Of a DNA stretch of 8,218 nucleotides, positions 1-6,169 are shown one piece after another. A program made the translations under genes and the position numbers. The notes beneath the pieces are model-generated. The model did not search any database. It was given only the letters and a program-made list of their open reading frames with translations, and had not been told where the DNA came from. Within the stretch, counting starts at the first letter, position 1; every line of letters begins with the position of its first letter. Location of the stretch: assembly GCA_045612105.1 (NCBI GenBank), contig JAZKYL010000067.1:1-8218 (forward strand), written 5' to 3'. This stretch comes from SVTX01 sp045612105. Lineage in GTDB: Bacteria; Bacillota; Clostridia; Oscillospirales; CAG-272.

Positions 1-73
1 CAAAATCCTCACTGTTTCACAAGATGAAATGGCTACATTGTAATCCTTTTTGCGGGGAAGTTTTTGAAGAGCT

Positions 74-101
74 CGAGAAACTTTTTTCAAAAAGTTTCTC
101 G
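74..101. repeat. Hairpin-forming inverted repeat, likely dispersed intergenic element
   Basis: Two 13-base arms, CGAGAAACTTTTT at 74-86 and AAAAAGTTTCTCG at 89-101, are perfect reverse complements separated by only two bases, so the realistic structure is an 11-12 bp stem with a small loop. A GC-rich C/G tract follows at 104-124. The hairpin lies about 50 bases beyond the biotin ligase stop codon. Neither strand shows a U-run after the GC part of the stem, so it is not a textbook intrinsic terminator. Its form (gagaaac...gtttctc next to a cgcg/ccccc tract) resembles intergenic repeat elements I associate with clostridial genomes; that link is from memory, not from a search. The rest of 1-150 shows no supportable gene. 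Confidence 0.5.
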
Positions 102-150
102 AACGCGCCTCCCCCGCGTCCCCGACAAATCAAAATTTGAAGTTCTTGAT

Positions 151-924
151 TTATCTAAATCTCACACTGATCTCTCCGGAGCGAATTGTTTCGGTTTTAT
201 CTCCGCCGTCGGGAACAAACAAAAGTCCGCCGTCATCGTCAACGCCTCCGACTCTGCCCGAGCAGACAAGCTCGCCCGCTTGCAAAAGGTTAACTTTTTC
301 GTTCATAAGCATAAATCTCTTTCGGTATTCGTCCATATAGGATCTATCCTCGGGATGATCGGCATGAGCCAAAAGTCCCTTGACAATTTCCGATATTAGC
401 ACATTCTCTTTTCCGCTGATATCACCCACAGAGGATGCTATATTTTTTAGATCATCGGGAAAATCAACGTCTCCCGTATTGATCCCAACACCAACAACCA
501 CCGCAACATTGCCGTCGCGGACAGGAAGCGTCTCCGCAAGTATTCCGCAGACCTTACCTCGGTCGTTATATATATCGTTGACCCATTTGATCTTCATTTC
601 ACTGCCCGTCGCCCTCTCGATAGCAAGAGCGACTACAGTTGCCGCGGCAGTGGTGACCGAAACCGCATCCGACAAAGGCTTGCTTGTGAAATAAAGCAGA
701 GACATATATATTCCGCTATCGGCGCGACTGAGAAATGTTCTGCCCATGCGTCCTCTTCCCATAGTCTGCTCACGGGCTATGAAGAGCTTTGGACGAATAT
801 TTTCGGATGCCAAGCATTCATTTGCATACCGCTTTGCTTCGGCATTGGTGGAGTCTGTTACTTCGAATATCGCTACGTCAATCTTGCCGTCTGACAGATC
901 AATTATCGCATTTTTGTCAAGCAT
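151..924 (-). CDS. birA: Biotin-[acetyl-CoA-carboxylase] ligase, single-function form without HTH domain
   Basis: This 257-residue cytoplasmic enzyme should attach biotin, via biotinyl-5'-AMP, to the lysine of biotin carboxyl carrier proteins. The family signatures are in order: DSTN (24-27), the biotinyl-AMP loop GRGRMGR (56-62), KWVND (113-117), GKVCGIL with the expected active-site lysine K124, and GVGIN (145-149). A short C-terminal SH3-like segment occupies roughly 205-257. The bifunctional E. coli BirA is about 320 residues and begins with a winged-helix domain. Here the catalytic domain begins at once, so the protein should ligate biotin but not bind DNA as a repressor. The loop has Met60 where an Arg is common; the Arg equivalent to E. 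coli R118 is kept (R59). The ATG is preceded by AAAGGAG at 931-937 with a 6-base gap. The gene stands alone and diverges from the lipoprotein operon. Confidence 0.93.
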   Translation of the reverse strand: MLDKNAIIDLSDGKIDVAIFEVTDSTNAEAKRYANECLASENIRPKLFIAREQTMGRGRMGRTFLSRADSGIYMSLLYFTSKPLSDAVSVTTAAATVVALAIERATGSEMKIKWVNDIYNDRGKVCGILAETLPVRDGNVAVVVGVGINTGDVDFPDDLKNIASSVGDISGKENVLISEIVKGLLAHADHPEDRSYMDEYRKRFMLMNEKVNLLQAGELVCSGRVGGVDDDGGLLFVPDGGDKTETIRSGEISVRFR

Positions 925-962
925 ACGTCTCTCCTTTGGTTTACTTTAAATCAACATTAAAT

Positions 963-991
963 ATTATATCACTTTTAACTATATGTGTCAA
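963..991 (-). promoter_or_regulatory. Consensus sigma-A promoter of birA
   Basis: On the minus strand TTGACA (991-986) and TATAAT (968-963) are both perfect consensus and separated by 17 bases. Transcription would start near 956, giving a leader of about 32 bases that contains the ribosome binding site. No operator-like palindrome was seen around it, in line with a ligase that lacks a DNA-binding domain. Confidence 0.88.
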
Positions 992-1029
992 CCGAGAAGC
1001 AAAAATGCGAGAAAGTTTTCAAATTATAC

Positions 1030-1058
1030 TTGATTTTTGATATAAAATCGGTTATTAT
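1030..1058 (+). promoter_or_regulatory. Probable promoter of the lipoprotein foldase operon
   Basis: TTGATT (1030-1035) and TATTAT (1053-1058) are 17 bases apart and match the -35 and -10 consensus at 4 and 5 of 6 positions. The predicted transcript would start near 1065. That is on top of the in-frame ATG at 1064 and supports translation from the later ATG at 1097, which has its own ribosome binding site. The match is plausible but AT-rich sequence makes chance hits common. Confidence 0.55.
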
Positions 1059-1096
1059 TTATAATGGAAATAAATTTGCACAAGAAAGGCAACAAA

Positions 1097-2272
1097 ATGA
1101 AGATCAAAAAACTATTTGCAATTTTGCTTACAGCTATCCTCTGTATAGGAATCTTTGCCGCATGCGACAATGGCGAGGCTTTTGACGAGGACGGCAGATT
1201 CGACTATATTAACTCAAATATGTCGAAATTTATCGCCATTGACGAAAAGGATTATAAAAACACTACGGCAACGGTAGATAAAATGCTTAAGGGTGACGAC
1301 GAAAGCGTTAAAGCATATATCGATATGCTCCGCGAGGAAAACGCCACCAGCACAGGCAACAAGATAGTTGACCGCGCGGTCGTTAAGGGTGACACCGTTA
1401 TGCTCTATTACGAAGGCTATCTTAACGGCGAGAAATTCCAGGGTGGTTCCAATATGGACGATAAGACTCCTCACGCTCTCGAAATAGGCTCGAACAGCTT
1501 TATTCCCGGATTTGAGGACGCGCTCATCGGCATCATTCCCTCGGAAACAAGCAGAGACAAGCTTGTTGACATTCCCCTCACCTTCCCCAAGGACTACCAC
1601 AGTGCCGATATGGCGGGCAAGTCGGTAGTGTTCAAGGTATATATTGAATATATCGACGAGATCAAGCCTGCAGAATACACCGAAGATTTTATTACCAAGA
1701 CTCTTAAATACACCACCGCCGACAAGGACATCAAGGCAAGCTTTGAAAAATACATCAGAGACGAGGTAATTCCCTCCGTGCGCGACGGCGAGATCCTTAA
1801 TCAGGTCTGGGAAAAGCTTTTTGACGACGCGGTTGTCAAGAAATATCCCGAGACCGAGGTGAAGCACTATTACGATCAGTACGTTGAAGAATATGAGTAT
1901 TACAAAAAGATGTATACCACTTACTACGGTATGAGCTTCAAGTCCCTTGACGAGTTCGTAATAGCATATCTTGGACTTGAGGACGGCGCTGATTGGAAAG
2001 CGGTCACCACCGAGAACGCGCAAACCGACGTTTCTCAGAACCTCATTTTCCACTATATCGCGCAGCAAGAGAACATAATCATCACTGATACCGATTATCA
2101 GAACAGCATCCAATACTATGTAAACTATTACAACAGCCAGGGCAACGGCACTACTACCTATACCGCCAAGGAGATCGAAGAGGGTCTTGGCGCAAGATTC
2201 CTCAAGGAACACGCGCTCTTCGAAAAGGTTCAGGATCTTCTGGTTGAGCACTGCACCGTCACTTATAAGTAA
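1097..2272 (+). CDS. Lipoprotein with FKBP/trigger-factor-like peptidyl-prolyl isomerase domain (copy 1)
   Basis: The product is a 391-residue predicted membrane-anchored foldase acting outside the membrane. I start it at 1097, not at the in-frame ATG 1064. The 1097 ATG has AAGAAAGG at 1082-1089, and translation from it places a classic lipoprotein signal at the N-terminus: MKIKK, a hydrophobic stretch, then FAAC with Cys23 as lipid site. A short acidic linker leads to RFDY (34-37). The FKBP-type domain spans about 97-186: YYEG (104-107), F114-QGG, FIPGFED (135-141), LTFPKDY (161-167) and AGKSVVFKV (173-181). This arrangement is typical of the trigger factor isomerase domain. Residues 187-391 are largely helical and charged, like the trigger factor/SurA chaperone arms. 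No ribosome-binding N-terminal domain is present, so a role on exported proteins is inferred. The FKBP active-site Asp is Gln115 here. Followed 36 bases later by a paralogue. Confidence 0.85.
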   Translation: MKIKKLFAILLTAILCIGIFAACDNGEAFDEDGRFDYINSNMSKFIAIDEKDYKNTTATVDKMLKGDDESVKAYIDMLREENATSTGNKIVDRAVVKGDTVMLYYEGYLNGEKFQGGSNMDDKTPHALEIGSNSFIPGFEDALIGIIPSETSRDKLVDIPLTFPKDYHSADMAGKSVVFKVYIEYIDEIKPAEYTEDFITKTLKYTTADKDIKASFEKYIRDEVIPSVRDGEILNQVWEKLFDDAVVKKYPETEVKHYYDQYVEEYEYYKKMYTTYYGMSFKSLDEFVIAYLGLEDGADWKAVTTENAQTDVSQNLIFHYIAQQENIIITDTDYQNSIQYYVNYYNSQGNGTTTYTAKEIEEGLGARFLKEHALFEKVQDLLVEHCTVTYK

Positions 2273-2308
2273 AATTTTATCCGCTGTGCGGAGAAAGGAA
2301 ATAACATT

Positions 2309-3877
2309 ATGAGAATCACAAAAATTTTAACCGCGATTCTATCTCTCGCTCTTATGCTCTCGCTTTTTGCTTGCGGAGACAAGCCCGAAGAGACCACCAC
2401 CAAAACCCCCGAGAACACCACCAACACCGAATCGGCTACCACTCTTCCCGAGACCGACAAGACCACGGAGCCTATCACAACCGATGAAACTACCGAGGCT
2501 GTCACTACCGAGAAGATCACTGTTGCGGAAACCACCGAAGCAACCACAGAAAAGGTCACCGTTATCGAAACCGAAGCTACTGAAAAAGAGACCGAAGTAG
2601 TTACGACCGAGACCGAAACAGAAACAGAAACAGAGACCGTTACCACTGAAACAGAAACTGTAACCGAAACTGTTACTACAGAAACAGAAACTATAACCGA
2701 GACCGTTACCACCGAAACAGAAACTGTTTCTACAGAAATCGAAACAGAATCCGAAACCGAGTCCGAGGATGTTACCACAGAAACCGAGATTGAAGAGACA
2801 ACTCGCTTCGACTACTTCGGCGCGGATATGGACGAATATGTTTCGCTGGAAAGCGGCGCGCTTGAGTCTATCGAGCTTGAGATCAGCTCCGAATACCTCA
2901 TTGACGAAAATGACGTTAAGGAGTACGTAGATGAGATGAGACTTGACTTCAGAAGTCCTCTCAACAACGGCGCACAGGTAACCGACCAGGCTATCAAATA
3001 CGGCGATTCTGCATACATCTACTACCACGGTACGATAGGCGGCGAAGCGTTTGATGGAGGCTCTAACTGGGATGAAAGCATGCCCGAGGAATTAGTTATA
3101 GGTATGGGCTACTTCATCGAAGAGCTTGAAAATCAGCTCATCGGTATCGTTCCCTCCTCCACAAGCAAGGAAGCTCCCGCAAAGATCAACGTAACATTCC
3201 CCGAGGATTATTGGGAAGAATCCTTCGCAGGAGCTGAGGCTGTATTTGACGTATGGGTAGTTTATATAGTTCAGTATGAACTTCCCGAATACAACGCGGA
3301 TTTCATTCTCGGCGAGCTTGAGTACGAGACCGAGGAGGGCTGCACCGACGTAGTCTCTGAATTTGAAGCATCAGTGCTTGAAGAGCTTAAGGCTTATGCG
3401 GCAGAAATGGAAGAGCTCGAAAAGGAATCCGCTCTTTGGGATTATTTGTTTGACGCTATCACCGTTATCAACTACCCCGAAAGCGAAGTTGATTACTACT
3501 ACGATCAGCTGATTTTACAGCTTGAAGATTACAGGGTTTATTACGAAGAATTCGGTATGGCCTTTGAATCCTTTGACGAATTCGCAATAGCGTTCTTGGG
3601 TCTTGAGGAAGGTGCCGATTGGCAAGCTTTTCTGATGGAAGAATCCGTTTATCCTTCGGTAAAACAGCATCTTGTGATTCATAAAGTAGCCGAAGAGCTT
3701 AATATTGTTATCACCGATGATGATTATCAGGCAACGATCGATTACTTCGTTGAAAACTCCGGCTTGTCCTCAGATGAGGTCGTGTCAGAGTTTGGCGAGT
3801 ATATGATATGGGAAAACGCTCTCTATTTTAAGGTTTCAGAGCTTCTCCTTGAGATCGCTACCGTATCCTACGTATAA
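2309..3877 (+). CDS. Lipoprotein with FKBP/trigger-factor-like domain and long Thr/Glu-rich stalk (copy 2)
   Basis: This 522-residue paralogue of the preceding gene begins with a lipoprotein signal (MRITK, hydrophobic core, LFAC with Cys22). Residues 23-165 are almost wholly Thr, Glu, Val and Ser, a disordered anionic stalk that could space the domain away from the membrane and might be O-glycosylated. RFDY (166-169) resumes the alignment with copy 1. The FKBP-like domain is about 230-320: YYHG (238-241), F248-D249-GG, IG (264-265), FIEELE (269-274), VTFPEDY (295-301). The C-terminal helical part matches copy 1 block by block, for example YPESEVDYYYDQ versus YPETEVKHYYDQ and FLGLEEGADW versus YLGLEDGADW. 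The usual PGF of the active site is replaced by E271-E272-L273, so isomerase activity is doubtful and a chaperone or binding role is possible. AGAAAGGA at 2292-2299 is the ribosome binding site. A small stem, TCCGC/GCGGA, lies at 2280-2292 just in front. Very acidic overall. Operon end at the 3886 terminator. Confidence 0.85.
   Translation: MRITKILTAILSLALMLSLFACGDKPEETTTKTPENTTNTESATTLPETDKTTEPITTDETTEAVTTEKITVAETTEATTEKVTVIETEATEKETEVVTTETETETETETVTTETETVTETVTTETETITETVTTETETVSTEIETESETESEDVTTETEIEETTRFDYFGADMDEYVSLESGALESIELEISSEYLIDENDVKEYVDEMRLDFRSPLNNGAQVTDQAIKYGDSAYIYYHGTIGGEAFDGGSNWDESMPEELVIGMGYFIEELENQLIGIVPSSTSKEAPAKINVTFPEDYWEESFAGAEAVFDVWVVYIVQYELPEYNADFILGELEYETEEGCTDVVSEFEASVLEELKAYAAEMEELEKESALWDYLFDAITVINYPESEVDYYYDQLILQLEDYRVYYEEFGMAFESFDEFAIAFLGLEEGADWQAFLMEESVYPSVKQHLVIHKVAEELNIVITDDDYQATIDYFVENSGLSSDEVVSEFGEYMIWENALYFKVSELLLEIATVSYV
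2630..2728 (+). repeat. Three tandem 33-bp units coding an 11-residue Thr/Glu repeat
   Basis: Within the stalk of the second lipoprotein, residues 108-118, 119-129 and 130-140 read TETVTTETETV, TETVTTETETI and TETVTTETETV. The DNA copies differ at synonymous positions (ACA/ACC/ACT, GAA/GAG), so the array is not brand new but keeps its protein sequence. Shorter ET dipeptide repeats flank it on the upstream side. Confidence 0.85.
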
Positions 3878-3885
3878 CATATAAC

Positions 3886-3918
3886 AAAAATCGCACCCCG
3901 GATCGGGGTGCGATTTTT
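3886..3918. terminator. Bidirectional intrinsic terminator between convergent operons
   Basis: AAAAATCGCACCCCG (3886-3900) pairs perfectly with CGGGGTGCGATTTTT (3904-3918) around a three-base loop. The A-tract and T-tract at the two ends give a U-run on both strands. It starts 8 bases after the stop of the second lipoprotein and lies 3 bases beyond the folC stop on the other strand, so it should end both transcripts. Confidence 0.93.
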
Positions 3919-3921
3919 GTT

Positions 3922-5196
3922 TCATTGATTATCAAGGCTTCTTCGTATCTCGCCGTACATATAAAGCGAGCCCAAGCAGACCACGGGCTTATTATTTTCC
4001 CGAGCCCAGCAGAGCGCGGCAGAAACCGCCTCGTCTACCGTACCGTAAGCCGATGAAGCAACGCCAAGCTCTTCAAAAACGCGGGCATAATCGGCAGACG
4101 GGAGCGCACGTGGGTTATCGGGTGTGAGACAGAAAACGGTATCGGAAACCTCGGAAATCCTTCCCGCCATATACCTGTAATCCTTATCTGCCATAACACC
4201 GGTAACGATTCCCACCTTTTCGTCAAAATACTGCTTGACGCTCTCCACCGCTCCGTCAATTCCCTCAGGATTATGTCCTCCGTCGGCAATAACCAGGGGG
4301 TTTTTATTTATGATCTCGAATCTTGCATGCCAGACGACGCTTGCAAAACCTTTTTTAATTGCAGTCTCGCTTATTTCTATGCCAATTTTACGCAAAATAT
4401 CGATAGCAAACAGCACGTTTGTAGCATTTTGAGGCTGATAGGAGCCGAGAAGCGGAATATGGATATTTTTATGATCTCCAAGATCGAAATCGGTGCCTTC
4501 AAGGGTCATTTTTTTAATTTTCTGCGCAGAACGGTCAACCTTGATAAATTCTGAGCCCATTTGTTCGCATTTCTCGTGAATTACGCGCTCCGCTCCATTG
4601 TGTGAACCGCACCAAAGAGTGGGAACACCGTTCTTGATAATTCCCGCCTTCTCGGCGGCGATCTTTTCCTCGGTATCGCCAAGGATCGCCGTATGGTCGA
4701 GGGCAATTCCCGTGATCACCGAAAGAATAGGGGTTTTTATGATATTGGTAGCGTCAAGTCTGCCTCCAAGACCGCATTCAAGAACTACATAGTCGCACCT
4801 CTTTTCCGCAAAATACAGAAAAGCAAGGGCGGTGATAAGCTCGAATTCGGTGGGCTTATCCTCCATTTTGTCGGCAATAGGCTTTACTCTCTCCACAAGG
4901 TCGCAAAGCTCACTTTCGGATATGTTCTCTCCGTCGACTCTCATTCTCTCACCAAACTCCATAATATAAGGCGAGGTGAAGAGTCCTACCTTATATCCCT
5001 CCGCGCGCAGAACGCTGTCCAGCATAGAGCAGAAGGAGCCCTTGCCGTTAGTTCCCGCTACGTGGATAAACTTCAAGGAGTCCTGAGGATCACCGAGAGC
5101 GTGGCAAAGCTCTTTTACACGTTCTAACCCGGGATTGCAAAACATCCAGTTGACCGAGTGTATATATTCAATAGCTTCGCTATAATTCATACTCAT
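3922..5196 (-). CDS. folC: Folylpolyglutamate synthase / dihydrofolate synthase
   Basis: A 424-residue cytoplasmic Mur-ligase-type enzyme that adds glutamate to folates using ATP, trapping them in the cell; many family members also make dihydrofolate from dihydropteroate. Seen in order: the ATP-binding loop HVAGTNGKGS (45-54), TSPY (74-77), GLGGRLDATN (142-151), ALDHTAILGDT (165-175), KAGIIK (183-188, with K183 in the place of the carbamylated lysine), GSYQPQNA (251-258), WHARFE (289-294), and DGGHNP (305-310, usually DGAHNP). Length is normal. Its ATG overlaps the folT stop as ATGA, and GGAGG at 5206-5210 sits 9 bases upstream, which favours this start over the Met two codons later. Cotranscribed with the folate transporter component, so it probably acts on imported folate. 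Whether the dihydrofolate synthase activity is also present cannot be told from the sequence. Confidence 0.95.
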   Translation of the reverse strand: MSMNYSEAIEYIHSVNWMFCNPGLERVKELCHALGDPQDSLKFIHVAGTNGKGSFCSMLDSVLRAEGYKVGLFTSPYIMEFGERMRVDGENISESELCDLVERVKPIADKMEDKPTEFELITALAFLYFAEKRCDYVVLECGLGGRLDATNIIKTPILSVITGIALDHTAILGDTEEKIAAEKAGIIKNGVPTLWCGSHNGAERVIHEKCEQMGSEFIKVDRSAQKIKKMTLEGTDFDLGDHKNIHIPLLGSYQPQNATNVLFAIDILRKIGIEISETAIKKGFASVVWHARFEIINKNPLVIADGGHNPEGIDGAVESVKQYFDEKVGIVTGVMADKDYRYMAGRISEVSDTVFCLTPDNPRALPSADYARVFEELGVASSAYGTVDEAVSAALCWARENNKPVVCLGSLYMYGEIRRSLDNQ

Positions 5197-5741
5197 TCTC
5201 CAAATCCTCCGTCGATCATTTTACGCACCGTATGATTGTGATACATCAGACACATTACCGTTATTTCAAGGGACGCGATAGCGATATACAACGGTACTCG
5301 CCAGAACACCGCTCCACCGTATATAGAATAAAGAGCGATAGTTTTGATCGTCATCGAGCCTATGGTATGTGCTGCCAGAGACGAGACAACGATACGCAAA
5401 TATCCGTGCTTTTTTACAACGTATTTTGAAAATATGCCCGCAATCAATCCAACCGAAGCCGCGCCCAAAGTCACCAAAGGGTTTATCGGATAGACCTGAT
5501 TTGAAAAGAGATAGCTGAGTATATCGGTCGCCGCTCCGACAGCACCGCCAACAGCGGGACCAAACATCACACCCGCAAGAATTATGGGCAGATTTTCAAA
5601 GGTTATTCTGAAAAGACCTGCGCCAAAATTGAGAAAATTCTTGCAGAAAATACCGATAACTACGCTCATAGCGCAGAGCATTGCCGACATAGTCATTATC
5701 CTGACACTGCCGAAAAACGTAAGCTTTTTGTTCTTGTGCAT
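5193..5741 (-). CDS. folT: ECF transporter S component, folate-specific (FolT family)
   Basis: A 182-residue membrane protein with about six hydrophobic segments, the size and form of the substrate-binding component of an energy-coupling-factor vitamin transporter. It would bind folate and work with a shared EcfA/A'/T module encoded elsewhere, since none is in this window. The first helix contains A20-MLC-A24, fitting the AxxxA contact motif to EcfT. The segment FRITFENLPIIL (44-55), followed by FGPAVGGAVGAATD (60-73), is characteristic of the FolT/related S components. An in-frame GTG at 5762 would add seven residues, but it lies inside the leader hairpin. The ATG at 5741 has AAAGGAG at 5750-5756 with an ideal 8-base gap, so I use it. 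Folate specificity is inferred from the coupled folC gene and the THF-type riboswitch upstream. Confidence 0.88.
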   Translation of the reverse strand: MHKNKKLTFFGSVRIMTMSAMLCAMSVVIGIFCKNFLNFGAGLFRITFENLPIILAGVMFGPAVGGAVGAATDILSYLFSNQVYPINPLVTLGAASVGLIAGIFSKYVVKKHGYLRIVVSSLAAHTIGSMTIKTIALYSIYGGAVFWRVPLYIAIASLEITVMCLMYHNHTVRKMIDGGFGE

Positions 5742-5795
5742 AAAAAAATCTCCTTTCCTCACAGCATAAGGCAGGAAAGAAGATAAAAATATCTT
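5742..5795 (-). promoter_or_regulatory. Riboswitch expression platform: SD-masking hairpin with alternative stem
   Basis: In the folT leader RNA, AUCUUCUUUCCU (5784-5773) can pair over 12 bp, with one G-U, to AGGAAAGGAGAU (5759-5748), which contains the whole folT Shine-Dalgarno sequence; the loop is 13 bases. Seven U residues (5748-5742) follow immediately, so the same hairpin could also work as a weak intrinsic terminator. A competing stem, AAGAUA (5795-5790) with UAUCUU (5785-5780), uses the same bases as the masking arm. The two folds exclude each other, which is the layout expected of a switch. Which fold ligand favours is not visible from sequence. Confidence 0.65.
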
Positions 5796-5807
5796 TTATG
5801 CCATTAT

Positions 5808-5981
5808 GAAGCGGGATGCAAAACTCTGACCGCAACTCAAGCACCGTAAAATATACGGTTTTTGGTCGGTTTGTATCCAAACCGACGCTTTCATTCCTTT
5901 CCGTGAAAGGATGAAAACAATTTTCGTCCCGCAGGCAACTCCCCGTCCCACAGGCACTTTACGCCAAAGCCTTTACTCTTC
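5808..5981 (-). ncRNA. Tetrahydrofolate (THF) riboswitch, expanded form
   Basis: The folT leader keeps the hallmark parts of the THF riboswitch: a 5' GAAGAGUA (5981-5974), GCGU plus AAGUG (5964-5955), GCGGU (5833-5829), then UUGCAUCC followed by CGCUUC (5821-5808). Closing stem P1 is GAAG with CUUC. P2 pairs 5973-5965 with 5828-5820 over 9 bp (several G-U). A distal pseudoknot is possible between GCGGGA (5932-5927) and UCCCGC (5816-5811). The element is about 174 bases, against roughly 100 for typical examples. The extra length holds three hairpins: 5916-5889 (12 bp, one bulge), 5886-5865 (9 bp, GAUA loop) and 5858-5843 (6 bp). It should sense reduced folate and control folT-folC. A covariance model search was not possible, so the assignment rests on motif and stem matches plus the downstream genes. 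Confidence 0.8.
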
Positions 5982-6009
5982 TTTATTCTCGGGTTTCCCC
6001 GATGTAATC

Positions 6010-6038
6010 ATTATATTACTGTTTTTACGTTTTGTCAA
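6010..6038 (-). promoter_or_regulatory. Consensus sigma-A promoter of folT-folC
   Basis: On the minus strand TTGACA (6038-6033) and TATAAT (6015-6010) are perfect consensus with a 17-base spacer. Transcription should begin near 6003, about 20 bases before the riboswitch, giving a leader of about 260 bases. A promoter this strong fits an operon whose output is set after initiation by the RNA switch. Confidence 0.9.
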
Positions 6039-6090
6039 GGGCTCTGTCAAAATTCACAAAAATTCGTCCTAATATTCGTATTTTTCACTA

Positions 6091-6119
6091 TTGCTAAAGT
6101 TAAATATAAATGTTATAAT
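6091..6119 (+). promoter_or_regulatory. Probable promoter of the MBOAT-DHHW operon
   Basis: TTGCTA (6091-6096) and a perfect TATAAT (6114-6119) are 17 bases apart on the plus strand. Transcription would start near 6126, giving a 44-base leader. It diverges from the folT promoter; about 50 bases separate the two -35 elements and no operator was seen between them. Confidence 0.7.
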
Positions 6120-6169
6120 TATATATAACGCTAAAATTTGTCATTTCTTAAATCAAAGGATGTAAATAT

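Noticed and set aside
2..43. Possible C-terminal tail of a plus-strand gene entering from the left (frame reading KILTVSQDEMATL then stop)
   Set aside because: Only 13 codons are available, with no recognisable motif; a chance open run of this length is expected.
74..101. Hairpin as an intrinsic terminator for birA
   Set aside because: The stem is AT-rich near the loop and no U-run follows on the minus strand, so it fits a repeat element better, though a transcript-end role is not excluded.
64..399. Plus-strand open frame across the birA 3' end
   Set aside because: It lies antisense to the conserved biotin ligase and runs through the palindrome; no ribosome binding site and no family resemblance.
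1214..2251. 345-codon open frame on the minus strand
   Set aside because: It is the antisense shadow of the first lipoprotein, whose plus-strand product has a signal peptide, FKBP motifs and a paralogue next door.
2611..2728. CRISPR-like array
   Set aside because: The regular 33-bp period is coding, in frame, without unique spacers, and produces a repeated 11-residue peptide.
2263..3028. Minus-strand frames rich in Ser/Val or Phe/Gly
   Set aside because: These are reverse reads of the Thr/Glu codon repeats of the second lipoprotein; low-complexity composition without start signals.
5808..5981. T-box, cobalamin, TPP or FMN riboswitch as the identity of the folT leader
   Set aside because: No T-box sequence, no B12 box, no TPP CUGAGA/ACCUGAU pair and no FMN core were found, whereas the GAGUA, GCGU-AAGUG, GCGGU and UUGCAUCC elements fit the THF class.
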